DNA from: Halocalculus aciditolerans
Lineage (GTDB): Archaea > Halobacteriota > Halobacteria > Halobacteriales > Halobacteriaceae
Assembly: GCF_014647475.1 (NCBI RefSeq)
Contig: NZ_BMPG01000002.1
Span: forward strand, 558,001 to 622,000
Direction: 5' to 3'
Length of the DNA: 64,000 nt
Program-made: the position numbers and the translations under genes
Notes under the pieces: model-generated
What the model was told of the DNA's origin: nothing
Databases searched by the model: none
The model's input: the letters and a program-made list of their open reading frames with translations, nothing else
Part shown: piece after piece, positions 15,020 to 23,558 of the stretch
How positions within the stretch are numbered: the stretch's first letter is position 1
How the letters are laid out: each line of letters opens with the position of its first letter

Positions 15020-17689
15020 ATGGCAGGGGACGACCGGTCAGTGACGAGTGACGTGCGACGACTCGGCGACACGCTCGGCGAGGTGCTGTCGACGCACGAG
15101 CCGCCGGCGGCGTTCGCGGCCGTCGAGAACGCGCGGACGGCCGCCATCGACTACCGGCGCGGGGACGCGGGCGACCACTCCGCCGTGAGAGCCGCCGTGG
15201 AGGAGACGCCGCCGAGCGAGCGGGAGTCGCTCGCGCGGGCGTTCACGGCGTACTTCGAGCTGGTGAACGTCGCGGAGGACCGAGAGCGCGTCCGACAGCT
15301 CCGCGAGCGCTCGCGAGACGGCCCCGCGCCGGGCGGGGTGGCGGACGCAATCGGGGCGCTCGCCGACGCGCTCGACGCGGACGACCTCGCCGACGTGCTG
15401 GAAAGCGTCGAGGTGACGCCGACGTTCACGGCGCACCCGACGGAGGCGCGACGGAAGACGGTGAAGAGCCTGCTCGGCCGGGTGGCGGACGTGCTCGAAG
15501 ACGTCGACGAGCGGCAGCTGACGGCGGCGGAGCGAGAGCGCGAGGAAGCCCGGCTCGCGGCGGCGGTCGAGGCGCTGTGGACGGCGCGGCACGTGCGGAC
15601 GCGGCGGCCGGAGCCGCTGGACGAGGCGCGCGACGTCCACCACTATCTCGCGGGCACGGTGTTCGACGGCGTGCCGGCGCTCTACGACGCGGTAGAGCGC
15701 GCGCTCGACGACGCCTACGACGACCCGCCGGCCGTCCCGGAGCTCCTCTCCTTCCGGTCGTGGGCGGGGAGCGACCGCGACGGCAACCCCTACGTCACGG
15801 TGGACACGACGAGCGAGGTGCTCGCCCGCCAGCGCGCGCTCGTCGTCGAGCGGTACGACGAGGCGCTCGCGGACGTCGAGGACGCGCTGGCGGTGGACGG
15901 AGCGCGCGTCGCGGACGCCGACCTGCCGAGTCCGCCGCCGGGGAGCACGGCGGGAGACCGCCATCCGGACGAGCCGTTCCGGCGCGCTGTCGCGGGGATG
16001 CGCGAGCGCCTCGACCGGGTGGGCGGCGTCCGCGCCGGCGAGTACGGTGACGCGGACGCGTTCCGCGCGGACCTCGGCCGGGTCGAGGACGCGCTGCGGG
16101 CGAACGGGCTCGACCGACTCGCGGACGTGCACGTCGTCCCGCTCCGCCGGCAGGCGGCGACGTTCGGGTTCCACCTCGCGGCGCTCGACCTCCGCGACCA
16201 CGCGGACAACCACACCGAGGCCGTGAGCGAGGCGCTCGCCGCGCAGGGCGTCGACTACGCGGGGATGACGGAGGCGGAGCGCCAGCGCGTGCTCACGGAC
16301 GCCATCGACCGAGACGCCCCCGTGGTCGACGTCGAGGTCGAGCGCGACGCGTACGGCGAGACGACAACGCGGGTGCTCCGGCGGTTCGCCGCGCTCGCGG
16401 ACTGGCAGGCGGAGTACGGCGAGGACGCCATCGACGCCTACGCGGTGAGCATGACGGAGGAGCCGAGTCACGTCCTCGAAGTCCTCTTCCTCGCCGACCA
16501 GGCGGGCGTCGTCGCGCTCCCCGACCATTCGGGTATCGACGTCGTCCCGCTCCTCGAAACCGAATCCGCGCTCTCCGGCGCGCGCGACTTCCTCACGGCG
16601 CTCTTCGAGAACGACGCCTACCGCGCCGCCCTCGACGCGCGGGACGGGGTTCAGGAGGTGATGCTCGGCTACTCGGACTCGACGAAGGAGAACGGCTTCC
16701 TCGCCTCGAACTGGCGGTTGAACGACGCGCAGCGCCGGCTCGCCGAGATAACCGACGAACACGACGTGGACCTGCGGTTGTTCCACGGGCGCGGCGGCTC
16801 CGTCTCCCGCGGCGGCGGGCCGACGGACGACGCGCTGCGCGCGCTCCCGCCGGAGACGGCGACAGGCCCGGTAAAGTTCACGCAGCAGGGGGAGACCATC
16901 GCGGAGCATTACGCGACGCGGGGGCTGGCGGAGCGGACGCTGGAGCAGGTCGTGGGCGCGCAGGTGCAGGCGGTCGGGGCGGCGGCGTCCGACGCCGCCG
17001 TGCGCCCGAGAGATGCGTGGGTGGAGGGGGCGGCGGCGATGGCGGACGCGGCCCGCGACGAGTACCGCGACCTCCTCGAAACCGAGGGGTTCGTGGCGTA
17101 CTACGAGCAGGCGACGCCCATCGACGTGGTGGAGACGCTGCATCTCGGGTCGCGGCCGGCGTCGCGGACCGGGGAGCGAACGGTGGAGGACCTGCGGGCG
17201 ATTCCGTGGGTGTTCTCGTGGACGCAGGCGCGCTGCATCGTCCCGGGCTGGTACGGGTTCGGGACGGGCGTCGACGCCGCGCCCGTCGAGACGGAGGCGC
17301 TCGGCGAGCTCTACGAGTCGTGGCCGTTCTTCCGGTCGGTCGTGGACCGGGCGGCGCACGCGCTCGCGCGGACGGAGCTCGGCGTCGCGGCCGAGTACGC
17401 CGACCTCGCGGACGACGACCTCCGCGAGCGGTTCTTCCCGCGGCTCGAAGCCGAGTACGAGCGGTCGGTTGAGGCGGTGCTCGCCATCACGGGGCGGGAC
17501 GCGCTCGTCGAGCGGGAGTGGTTCGCGGAGAACCTCGCGCGCCGGAACCCCTACGTCGACCCGCTGAACCACCTGCAGGTCGAACTGCTGGAAGAAGCGC
17601 GGCAGAGCGGAGAGACGCCGGCGGCGGTCGACCGCGCGCTCCGCCTGACGGTAAAGGGAATCGCGGCGGGGATGCGGACGACCGGCTGA
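15020..17689 (+). CDS. ppc: Phosphoenolpyruvate carboxylase
   Basis: The 889-residue protein is a full-length bacterial-type PEP carboxylase, which forms oxaloacetate from PEP and bicarbonate to refill the citric-acid cycle. Signatures seen are FTAHPTEARR with the catalytic His near 138, SWAGSDRDGNP, GYSDSTKENGF, FHGRGGSVSRGGGPT near 588 and FTQQGETIAEHY. The usual C-terminal QNTG is replaced by RTTG. The start is the ATG at 15020; another ATG at 15000 is out of frame. A TATA-like GGTAATACTC (14965-14974) lies upstream. It is divergent from the UspA gene. Confidence 0.95.
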   Translation: MAGDDRSVTSDVRRLGDTLGEVLSTHEPPAAFAAVENARTAAIDYRRGDAGDHSAVRAAVEETPPSERESLARAFTAYFELVNVAEDRERVRQLRERSRDGPAPGGVADAIGALADALDADDLADVLESVEVTPTFTAHPTEARRKTVKSLLGRVADVLEDVDERQLTAAEREREEARLAAAVEALWTARHVRTRRPEPLDEARDVHHYLAGTVFDGVPALYDAVERALDDAYDDPPAVPELLSFRSWAGSDRDGNPYVTVDTTSEVLARQRALVVERYDEALADVEDALAVDGARVADADLPSPPPGSTAGDRHPDEPFRRAVAGMRERLDRVGGVRAGEYGDADAFRADLGRVEDALRANGLDRLADVHVVPLRRQAATFGFHLAALDLRDHADNHTEAVSEALAAQGVDYAGMTEAERQRVLTDAIDRDAPVVDVEVERDAYGETTTRVLRRFAALADWQAEYGEDAIDAYAVSMTEEPSHVLEVLFLADQAGVVALPDHSGIDVVPLLETESALSGARDFLTALFENDAYRAALDARDGVQEVMLGYSDSTKENGFLASNWRLNDAQRRLAEITDEHDVDLRLFHGRGGSVSRGGGPTDDALRALPPETATGPVKFTQQGETIAEHYATRGLAERTLEQVVGAQVQAVGAAASDAAVRPRDAWVEGAAAMADAARDEYRDLLETEGFVAYYEQATPIDVVETLHLGSRPASRTGERTVEDLRAIPWVFSWTQARCIVPGWYGFGTGVDAAPVETEALGELYESWPFFRSVVDRAAHALARTELGVAAEYADLADDDLRERFFPRLEAEYERSVEAVLAITGRDALVEREWFAENLARRNPYVDPLNHLQVELLEEARQSGETPAAVDRALRLTVKGIAAGMRTTG

Positions 17690-17763
17690 GAGCGTTCACT
17701 AGTGCGGGGCGTCCGGCCGGCAGAAGAACGGGTCCCGCGGATGGCTGGCGGGAGCCGAGTCGA

Positions 17764-18525
17764 TTATTCGGCCTGGTCGGTCCAGGACGGGGCGGCGACG
17801 GACGCGTCGGTGTCGTAGCTCCACGTCTGGGTGACGTGGACGGGTTCGCCGTCGGCGGTGGCGGTGTAGGTGACGGAGAGGCTGGTGAGCGTGCCGTCAG
17901 CCTGAACGACCGCGGTGGCCTGCGTGTCGGTGACGTTGGCGAGGCCGTGGTGGGTCGTCACCGTGAAGCCGGAGGCGGTGAGGTGCGTCGCGTCGTCCTC
18001 GATGGTGGCGTTCGTCTCGTCGGCGGAGGCGAAGGTGAGGTAGACGAAGTCGTCGTCGACGACGCCGAGCTTGCCGAAGCGGCTCGCGGCCGGTTCGGAG
18101 TCGACGCCGACAGACGCGTTCCCGTCAGCGACCGTGCGCGTGTAGACCGCGGAGTCGTTCGCGGGCGTGAAGTACGTCGTCGCGGAGTCGGAGACGCTCG
18201 CGCCCGTCTGAGCGTCGGTGAGGTTGTAGTGCGTCTTCGAGGCGACGTTCCCGTCGAGCGTCGTCTGCACGTCGGTCGTGCCGTTCTCGAAGGCGACCGT
18301 CGTGTTCTGGGAGACGGCGTAGGACGTGTTCGAGAGCGCGTCCGCGTACGCCGTGGAGAGCGCCGGGGCGCTCGTCACACCCGTCTCGTTCACGCCGGGC
18401 GCGTACGTCGCGCTCGCCGCGTCGCTGGTCGTCGTGTTGTTCGCCGCGGGGCCCGTGCCGCCGGTACAGCCGGCGAGCGCGAGCACCGCGACGAGTGCTA
18501 CAGTGAGGAGGACCTTTCGTCGCAT
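17764..18525 (-). CDS. Lipoprotein of a haloarchaeal hypothetical family
   Basis: The 253-residue protein has a signal peptide (MRRKVLLTVALVAVLALAGC) whose LAGC lipobox marks it for lipid anchoring outside the cell. The mature part is Thr/Ser/Asn-rich with many NxT/S sequons and beta-strand-like repeats (LTSLSVTYTATADGEP, HVTQTWSYD). I do not recognise a catalytic motif. Overall layout recalls haloarchaeal lipoproteins of the DUF7537 type, at low certainty. I chose the ATG at 18525, since the longer frame lacks a signal-like start. Confidence 0.75.
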   Translation of the reverse strand: MRRKVLLTVALVAVLALAGCTGGTGPAANNTTTSDAASATYAPGVNETGVTSAPALSTAYADALSNTSYAVSQNTTVAFENGTTDVQTTLDGNVASKTHYNLTDAQTGASVSDSATTYFTPANDSAVYTRTVADGNASVGVDSEPAASRFGKLGVVDDDFVYLTFASADETNATIEDDATHLTASGFTVTTHHGLANVTDTQATAVVQADGTLTSLSVTYTATADGEPVHVTQTWSYDTDASVAAPSWTDQAE

Positions 18526-18740
18526 CGACGGAGAGTTACCCGTCTCGTGATAAAGCCCTTCTCCTTCGAACCGAAACATCGCCGTCGTCTTGCGGTTTCA
18601 CACCACGGTACGAGTTGGCAACCAGCGGTCAACTATCGGTCAGTGGTAGCGCGTGTCGCGGGCCGGCGGCGCGTGCGAGTGGCGGTTCGCGCGGCCGTGT
18701 TCACCACCCTTAACCGTCGAAGCGCCGTCGATTCGCGTAG

Positions 18741-19700
18741 ATGCCTCCGGCGATTCGCACGCGGAACCTCGAGAAGGAGTACGGCGACGTCCGAGCGCTC
18801 GACGGTCTCGACCTCGACGTCCCCGAAGGCTCCTTCTTCGGCCTGCTCGGACCGAACGGCGCGGGGAAGACGACCTTCATCAACATCCTCGTTGGACTCG
18901 TCCGGAAGACCGGCGGAAGCGCCGAAGTCTTCGGGAACGACGTCGAAGACGACTATCAGGCGGCGCGCGACGCCATCGGCCTCGCCCCGCAGGAGTTCAA
19001 CGTCGACCGCTTCTTCCCGATCCGCGAAGTCCTCGAACACAAGGCCGGCTACCACGGAATCACCGGCGAGGAAGCCACCCGGCGCGCCGACGACGCCCTG
19101 CGGACCGTCGATATCTACGACAAGCGCGACACGCGCTTCGACTGGCTCTCCGGCGGCATGAAACGCCGGTTCATGCTCGCCCGCGCGATGGTCACCGACC
19201 CCGACCTCCTCATCCTCGACGAACCCACCGCCGGCGTCGACGTCGAACTCCGCCACGACCTCTGGGACCTCATCACCGACCTCAACGACCGCGGGACCAC
19301 CATCCTCCTCACCACGCACTACATCGAGGAGGCCGAACGGCTCTGCGACGAGGTCGCCATCATCGACTCCGGGCGGAACGTCACCGTCGCGACGCCCGAC
19401 GAACTCACCGAGCGCGGCGTCGACACCCTCGCCGTCCACCTCGACCGCGCTCCCGACAGCGTTCCCGCCATCGAGGACGACCGCGTCGACGACCTCGAAC
19501 TCGACGGGAACGTCCTCCGCGTCCAGACCGGCAACGCCAGCGCGCTCGCCCCCGAAGCCGTCCGCCAGCTCGACGCACAAGGCCTGCGCGCCGTCGACAT
19601 CGACATCTCCCGCACCAGCCTCGAAGAGGTCTTCGTCGAGATGACGCGACCCGAGAAAGACGAAGCCGACGACGAACCCGCACTGGAGGTGTCGCCGTGA
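18741..19700 (+). CDS. ABC transporter ATP-binding protein (DrrA-type exporter)
   Basis: The 319-residue ATPase shows Walker A GPNGAGKTTF, signature LSGGMKRRFMLAR, Walker B LLILDEPTAGVD and the switch His in LLTTHYIEEA. The C-terminal extension after about residue 225 is typical of drug/polymer-exporter ATPases (DrrA/CcmA type). It energises export by the permease encoded immediately downstream, with which it overlaps by four bases (GTGA). The substrate is unknown. Confidence 0.9.
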   Translation: MPPAIRTRNLEKEYGDVRALDGLDLDVPEGSFFGLLGPNGAGKTTFINILVGLVRKTGGSAEVFGNDVEDDYQAARDAIGLAPQEFNVDRFFPIREVLEHKAGYHGITGEEATRRADDALRTVDIYDKRDTRFDWLSGGMKRRFMLARAMVTDPDLLILDEPTAGVDVELRHDLWDLITDLNDRGTTILLTTHYIEEAERLCDEVAIIDSGRNVTVATPDELTERGVDTLAVHLDRAPDSVPAIEDDRVDDLELDGNVLRVQTGNASALAPEAVRQLDAQGLRAVDIDISRTSLEEVFVEMTRPEKDEADDEPALEVSP

Positions 19701-20464
19701 GCGTCCTCTCAGCCGGCTTCAAGACGCTCACCGAACGCGAGATTCTCCGCTTCGTCCGCCGCCCCCGGAACACGTTCGTCCCGCCGCTCATCACGAACGT
19801 CCTCTACTTCGCCGTCTTCGGCGTCATCCTCGGCGGCCGCATCGATCAACAAGGAGGCGTCCCCTACATCCAGTTCATCCTCCCCGGTCTCGTCGTCCTC
19901 GGTGCCATCGGGAACGCCTTCGAGAACGCCTCCTTCAGCATCTTCCACGGCCGCTGGAACGAGTACATCCACGAGACGCTGACGAGCCCGATGGCGTACT
20001 GGGAGATGGTCGCCGCCTACGTCATCGCGTCCGCAGCACGCGGCGTCGTCATCGGCGTGATGATCACCGTCATCGGCCTCTTCTTCACCGACGTTTCCTT
20101 CGCCGCCGTCGGCTACGTCGTCGCGTTCATGCTCGTCATCACCGTGCTCTTCGCCGGGTTCGGCGTCATGGGCGGCCTCTGGGCGGAGGACTTCGACCAC
20201 CTCACAGTCCTGAATCAGTTCATCATCCGGCCGCTCGTCTTCTTCGGCGGCGTCTTCTACTCGCTCTCCGAGCTCCCGGGCGTCTGGCGCGAGGTCAGCC
20301 TCCTCAACCCGATGGTCTACATGGTGAACGGCGTGCGCTACGGCTTCCTCGGCTCCGCCGACCTCCGCCCGGAGACCGCGCTCGTCGTCCTCACCGGCCT
20401 CACAATCGTCGTCCTCGCCGTCGACGTCTATCTCTTCCGCCGCGGCTACGGCCTCACCGACTGA
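19697..20464 (+). CDS. ABC-2 type transporter permease
   Basis: The 255-residue membrane protein has about six hydrophobic helices and the ABC2_membrane layout. It includes the conserved cytoplasmic stretch HGRWNEYIHETLTSPMAYWE and a final NPMVYMVNGVRYGFLG region. It starts at a GTG overlapping the ATPase stop, so the pair forms one exporter. The C-terminus lies five bases before a DUF422 membrane protein. Confidence 0.88.
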   Translation: MSVLSAGFKTLTEREILRFVRRPRNTFVPPLITNVLYFAVFGVILGGRIDQQGGVPYIQFILPGLVVLGAIGNAFENASFSIFHGRWNEYIHETLTSPMAYWEMVAAYVIASAARGVVIGVMITVIGLFFTDVSFAAVGYVVAFMLVITVLFAGFGVMGGLWAEDFDHLTVLNQFIIRPLVFFGGVFYSLSELPGVWREVSLLNPMVYMVNGVRYGFLGSADLRPETALVVLTGLTIVVLAVDVYLFRRGYGLTD

Positions 20465-20469
20465 CCGGA

Positions 20470-20961
20470 ATGGCGCGCTCGCACCGCTCGCACCCGTCGC
20501 ATCGCTCGCTCATCACTGCCCTCTTCGCCGCACTCGTCGCCGTCCACGCCGGTTTATCGTGGCCGCCCGCCCTCGTCGTCGCCTTCTTCTCCGGCGGGAT
20601 GGCGCTGGCCTTCCTCGCGGAGGCCGTCGGCGTCGCGCTCGGCCTCGTCCGCCACCACACGCGGCCGCGCGTCGCGGGCGTCCCCCTGCACGTCGTCGCC
20701 GCGTGGCCCGCTGTCGGCTATCTCGCGTACCGGTTCGCCCGCGTGTTCGTCCCGGCGGACGCCCGCGCGGTCCTCGTCGCCGCGCTCGTCGCGACCGCCG
20801 TCGACGCCTTCCTCGACCCGCTCGGCGTCGACGCCGAAGCGTGGTCCTACCCCGACCACCCGCTCTCGGGGCTTCGGTTTCGGGGCGTGCCGTGGTGGAA
20901 CGCCGTGGCGTGGTTCGTCCTCGTCGCGCTCACCGCGTCAATTCCGCTCCTGTGGCGCTGA
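20470..20961 (+). CDS. DUF422/CruF-like membrane protein, short
   Basis: The 163-residue membrane protein has four to five helices. The segment LDPLGVDAEAWSYPDHP...FRGVPWWNAVAWF resembles the DUF422 carotenoid-hydratase-like (CruF) signature, but CruF proteins are nearly twice as long. It could be a shortened relative with another function. It follows the ABC permease by five bases, suggesting one operon. Its last 32 bases overlap the convergent rtcA gene. Membership in DUF422 is by motif only. Confidence 0.6.
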   Translation: MARSHRSHPSHRSLITALFAALVAVHAGLSWPPALVVAFFSGGMALAFLAEAVGVALGLVRHHTRPRVAGVPLHVVAAWPAVGYLAYRFARVFVPADARAVLVAALVATAVDAFLDPLGVDAEAWSYPDHPLSGLRFRGVPWWNAVAWFVLVALTASIPLLWR

Positions 20962-21952
20962 GGCGGAGCGCGTCCGACTCCTCGATGGAGACCGGAGCGC
21001 CGAAGGCGTCGAGGAGGCGCGCGCAGGTCTCGACGTGCCGCGTGCGCTCCGGAGCCGTGACGCTCCCGCCGGCGAGCGCGAGGTACGGGAGGAGCTGGTC
21101 GGCGAGGTGGCGGTCGACCGCGCCCGGCTCGCCGGCGAATCGGCGGAAGCCCGCGGCGGCCGCGAGCCCGACGTCCTCCGCGGGACGGCCGCGCTCGCCG
21201 AGCGCCGTGAAGCCCGCGCGGTGCGTCCCGTAGTCCGCGACGACCGTCACAACGCTCCCCGTCGAGCGCGTCGACACGTACTCGGCCGCCTCCCGGACCG
21301 GGACGTCGAGGTCGATTCCCTCGCGAACGCCCGATATCTGGCGTTCGGCGACGTCCGCGTCCGCGAGGTCGTTCGACGCGGCGGAGTGGACGGCGACCTG
21401 CGCGAGCCGGCCGCGCTCCGAGAGTTCGACGGAGTCGAGCGTCGACGGCCGGAGCGTGAGGGTGAGTTCGCCGCCGCCCGCGGGGTAGAATCCGCGGCGG
21501 TCGATCTCTAGTTCGGCGTCGAGGCCGAGCGAGCGGAGGGCCGGGAGTTTGACGTGACGGAGGTAGTCGAGCGAGGGCGCGTGCCGAACGTCGGTTCCGC
21601 CCGCGAGTTCGACGGTCACGGGTTCGGGGAGGCCGACAGCGAGCGGGAGGAGCGCGTCGACGACGAGTGGGAGGCTCTCCGCGGTGCCGACGTCGAAGGC
21701 GAAGTCGCCGCCGCGAAGCGTACCAGGATCGACGACGACGCGTTCGCTGCCGACGTCGACGCCGGTGGTGTCGGCGTCACAGAGCGTCGCGGCGGCGCGG
21801 ACGGCGGTGGCGTGCTGGGCGCGCAGGCCCGGCGGGTCGCGATTCCCGCGGACGCCCGTCATCTCGAAGCCCTCGCCGGTCAGCGCGGCGAGCGACGCGG
21901 CCGTGCGGACGAGCTGCCCGCCGCCCGCGCTCCCGTCGAGTGCGAGCGTCAC
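20930..21952 (-). CDS. rtcA: RNA 3'-terminal phosphate cyclase
   Basis: The 340-residue protein matches RtcA, which uses ATP to convert RNA 3'-phosphate ends to 2',3'-cyclic phosphates through a covalent His-AMP. Characteristic segments are LDGSAGGGQLVRTAASLAALTG at the N-terminus, NRDPPGLRAQH, and GRGF-like RRGFYPAGGGE. The C-terminal HLADQLLPYLALAGG contains the candidate nucleophile His. Length is typical. RtcB is not in the window. It is convergent with the DUF422 gene. Confidence 0.92.
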   Translation of the reverse strand: MTLALDGSAGGGQLVRTAASLAALTGEGFEMTGVRGNRDPPGLRAQHATAVRAAATLCDADTTGVDVGSERVVVDPGTLRGGDFAFDVGTAESLPLVVDALLPLAVGLPEPVTVELAGGTDVRHAPSLDYLRHVKLPALRSLGLDAELEIDRRGFYPAGGGELTLTLRPSTLDSVELSERGRLAQVAVHSAASNDLADADVAERQISGVREGIDLDVPVREAAEYVSTRSTGSVVTVVADYGTHRAGFTALGERGRPAEDVGLAAAAGFRRFAGEPGAVDRHLADQLLPYLALAGGSVTAPERTRHVETCARLLDAFGAPVSIEESDALRLSATGAELTR

Positions 21953-22117
21953 CGCGCGACACCCCGCATCGGCTCGTGATTCGGGCGCAGTCCGGTCGCG
22001 GCGCGGCGAACGTGCATAGTTGAGTGGTGGACGCGGCGGCCCTTAGCCGCTTCCCGTTCGCGGCACAGCCCGCGGCGGAGCGCGTCGCTTACGGCGCGCG
22101 GTCCCGAAGCCCGTGGT

Positions 22118-22684
22118 ATGGCCGAATCCGACCTCGACCTCGACGCGTGGCGCGACAGAGTCCGAGACTACCGCGAGCGGAAGGACGCGTTCCTCGAACG
22201 CGACGACGACTCGCCGCTCGCCGGCCGAGACGGATTCGACGGGCTCGACTACTACGAACCGGACCCCGAGTATCGAGTGGTCGCGCGCTACGAGCCGCGA
22301 CAGACGCCGGAGACAGTCGTGCTTGAGATGGCGAAAGGGAGCGATGGCGGCGACGGGCCGTCCGAGGCGGAGTACGAGGCCGCGGCGGCGTTCGGGTTCA
22401 CCGTCGGCGGCGAGTTCACGACGCTCACCGGCTACCGGACGCCCGGGCAGGAGACGCTGCTCGTGCCGTTCACGGACGAGACGACCGGCGATACGACGCC
22501 CGCGATGGGGCGGTATCTCGACGTGGACGTCGAGGGCGTCGACGCCCGCGACGAGGTCGCGCTCGACTTCAACCTCGCGTACGCGCCGTTCGCGCACTAC
22601 GACGACGCCTACGCCAGCCCCCTCCCGCCGACCGACAACCACGTTCCCGCGCGCATCGACGCCGGCGAGCGGACACTCGACTGA
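22118..22684 (+). CDS. DUF1684 domain protein
   Basis: The 188-residue protein matches the C-terminal landmarks of DUF1684: GRYLDVDVEGVD, LDFNLAYAPFAHYDDAYASPLPP and a final ARIDAGE. The function of the family is not established. The usual Cys of the N-P-x-C-x-Y segment is replaced here by Phe-Ala-His (APFAHY), so any metal or Cys chemistry at that site would be absent. No signal peptide. Its stop codon directly abuts the stop of the convergent GrpB gene with no spacer. Confidence 0.78.
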   Translation: MAESDLDLDAWRDRVRDYRERKDAFLERDDDSPLAGRDGFDGLDYYEPDPEYRVVARYEPRQTPETVVLEMAKGSDGGDGPSEAEYEAAAAFGFTVGGEFTTLTGYRTPGQETLLVPFTDETTGDTTPAMGRYLDVDVEGVDARDEVALDFNLAYAPFAHYDDAYASPLPPTDNHVPARIDAGERTLD

Positions 22685-23203
22685 TTAGTCAAGCGCGTCG
22701 TCGAGGACGGATTCGACGAATTCGCTCTTCGCCGCGGTGTAGGTCGCCCGGTCGTCGCCGTGCTCGGCCGCGAGGTCGCGTTTCAGGTCGGCGTACGCGT
22801 CTCGAACGTCGGGGTGTGCGCGGAGGGAGTCTCGGAAGGCGAGCTGTTCGCGGTAGCAGTCGCTGTCGGGCGTGACGACCGAGAGGTAGTGGGTGCGGTT
22901 CGACGGCGGGCCGCGCGCGAGGAAGATCCGCCCGTCGACGTCGTCGTTCGGCCGGCGCTCGTAGCCGTGTTCGATCAGCGTGTTGGCGACGCGCTCGCCG
23001 GCTTCTCGGTCGGGAACGACGGCGAGCAGGTCGATGATCGGTTTCGCCGGGAGGCCGGGAATCGCCGTGCTGCCGACGTGGGCGAACGCCTCGACGGCCT
23101 CGCCGACGAGCGCGTCGAGCCGCTCGGCTTCGCGCTCGTAGACCGCCACCCACGACTCGTCGTACGGTTCGAGTTCGACGGTCCCGCGCGCGAGGCCGAC
23201 CAT
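22685..23203 (-). CDS. GrpB-family (UPF0157) nucleotidyltransferase-fold protein
   Basis: The 172-residue protein has the GrpB/UPF0157 signature: an N-terminal PYDESWVAVYEREAERL, then HVGSTAIPGLPAKPIIDLLAVV, which carries the nucleotidyltransferase-like Gly-Ser and Asp residues. A later RTHYLSVV and AFRDSLRAHP follow. The family fold suggests nucleotide transfer but its substrate is unknown in general. A TATA-like GAAGTATTTTCCC (leftward, about 23228-23240) lies about 30 bases before the start. Confidence 0.85.
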   Translation of the reverse strand: MVGLARGTVELEPYDESWVAVYEREAERLDALVGEAVEAFAHVGSTAIPGLPAKPIIDLLAVVPDREAGERVANTLIEHGYERRPNDDVDGRIFLARGPPSNRTHYLSVVTPDSDCYREQLAFRDSLRAHPDVRDAYADLKRDLAAEHGDDRATYTAAKSEFVESVLDDALD

Positions 23204-23463
23204 ACCACGAGCAGTCGGAGTACGCGGGAAAATACTTCGGTGCGTGAGATGAGCGGTCGACGTGCGGGCGCGACGCCGCGGCCACGACCCCGAACGCGCG
23301 AGAGCGAATCAGGTCACAGACCCAGCGAGAGACATTGCGGATTCGGCGGGCGGAAACAGGACGGAAAACCGGCGTGCGGCAGCGGAGGCGGAGTGGTCGC
23401 GGAGGCGGGCGGTAGTTGTAGCGGAGCAGTAGCGGAGCGGTTAGTTCACCGCGTGATGCCGCG

Positions 23464-23483
23464 GGGCGGCCGTTAGGCCGCCC
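23464..23483. repeat. 8-bp perfect stem with GTTA loop
   Basis: GGGCGGCC, loop GTTA, GGCCGCCC. It lies 30-odd bases from the terminator hairpin. It may be part of a structured RNA or a second termination element. Confidence 0.55.
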
Positions 23484-23524
23484 GCTTGCGTCCCCCGACG
23501 GGAAGGGTGGGACATAAAAAGGGG

Positions 23525-23551
23525 AAAACCGTCGGCGAAGCCGACGGTTTT
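23525..23551. terminator. Terminator hairpin downstream of TFB
   Basis: A perfect 12-bp inverted repeat (AAAACCGTCGGC at 23525-23536 and its complement at 23540-23551) with a GAA loop. Read leftward from TFB it is followed by a T-rich run (23516-23520), and read rightward by CTTTTT (23555-23560). It can therefore end transcripts from either side, with TFB the obvious user. Confidence 0.7.
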
Positions 23552-23558
23552 GGGCTTT

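Larger units (their letters stand above)
23204..23558. other. 355-base intergenic region with two hairpins and a tandem repeat
   Basis: No convincing protein gene is present between GrpB and TFB, which are both leftward. The stretch holds the GrpB promoter near 23230, a tandem 11-mer (GTAGCGGAGCA/G) at about 23417-23439, an 8-bp GC stem at 23464-23483 and a bidirectional terminator-like hairpin at 23525-23551. A small RNA is possible, but I see no match to tRNA, SRP RNA or RNase P RNA landmarks. Confidence 0.5.

Noticed and set aside
12806-17689. A single rightward open frame of 1,627 codons.
   Set aside because: Its first half is the antisense shadow of the kinase and UspA genes, open because the GC-rich code gives few stops. 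Only the part from 15020, ppc, shows real protein motifs.
23204-23558. RNase P RNA or SRP RNA in the grpB-tfb gap.
   Set aside because: The conserved GAGGAAAGTCC and ACAGAA blocks of RNase P and the SRP helix-8 motifs are absent on both strands.
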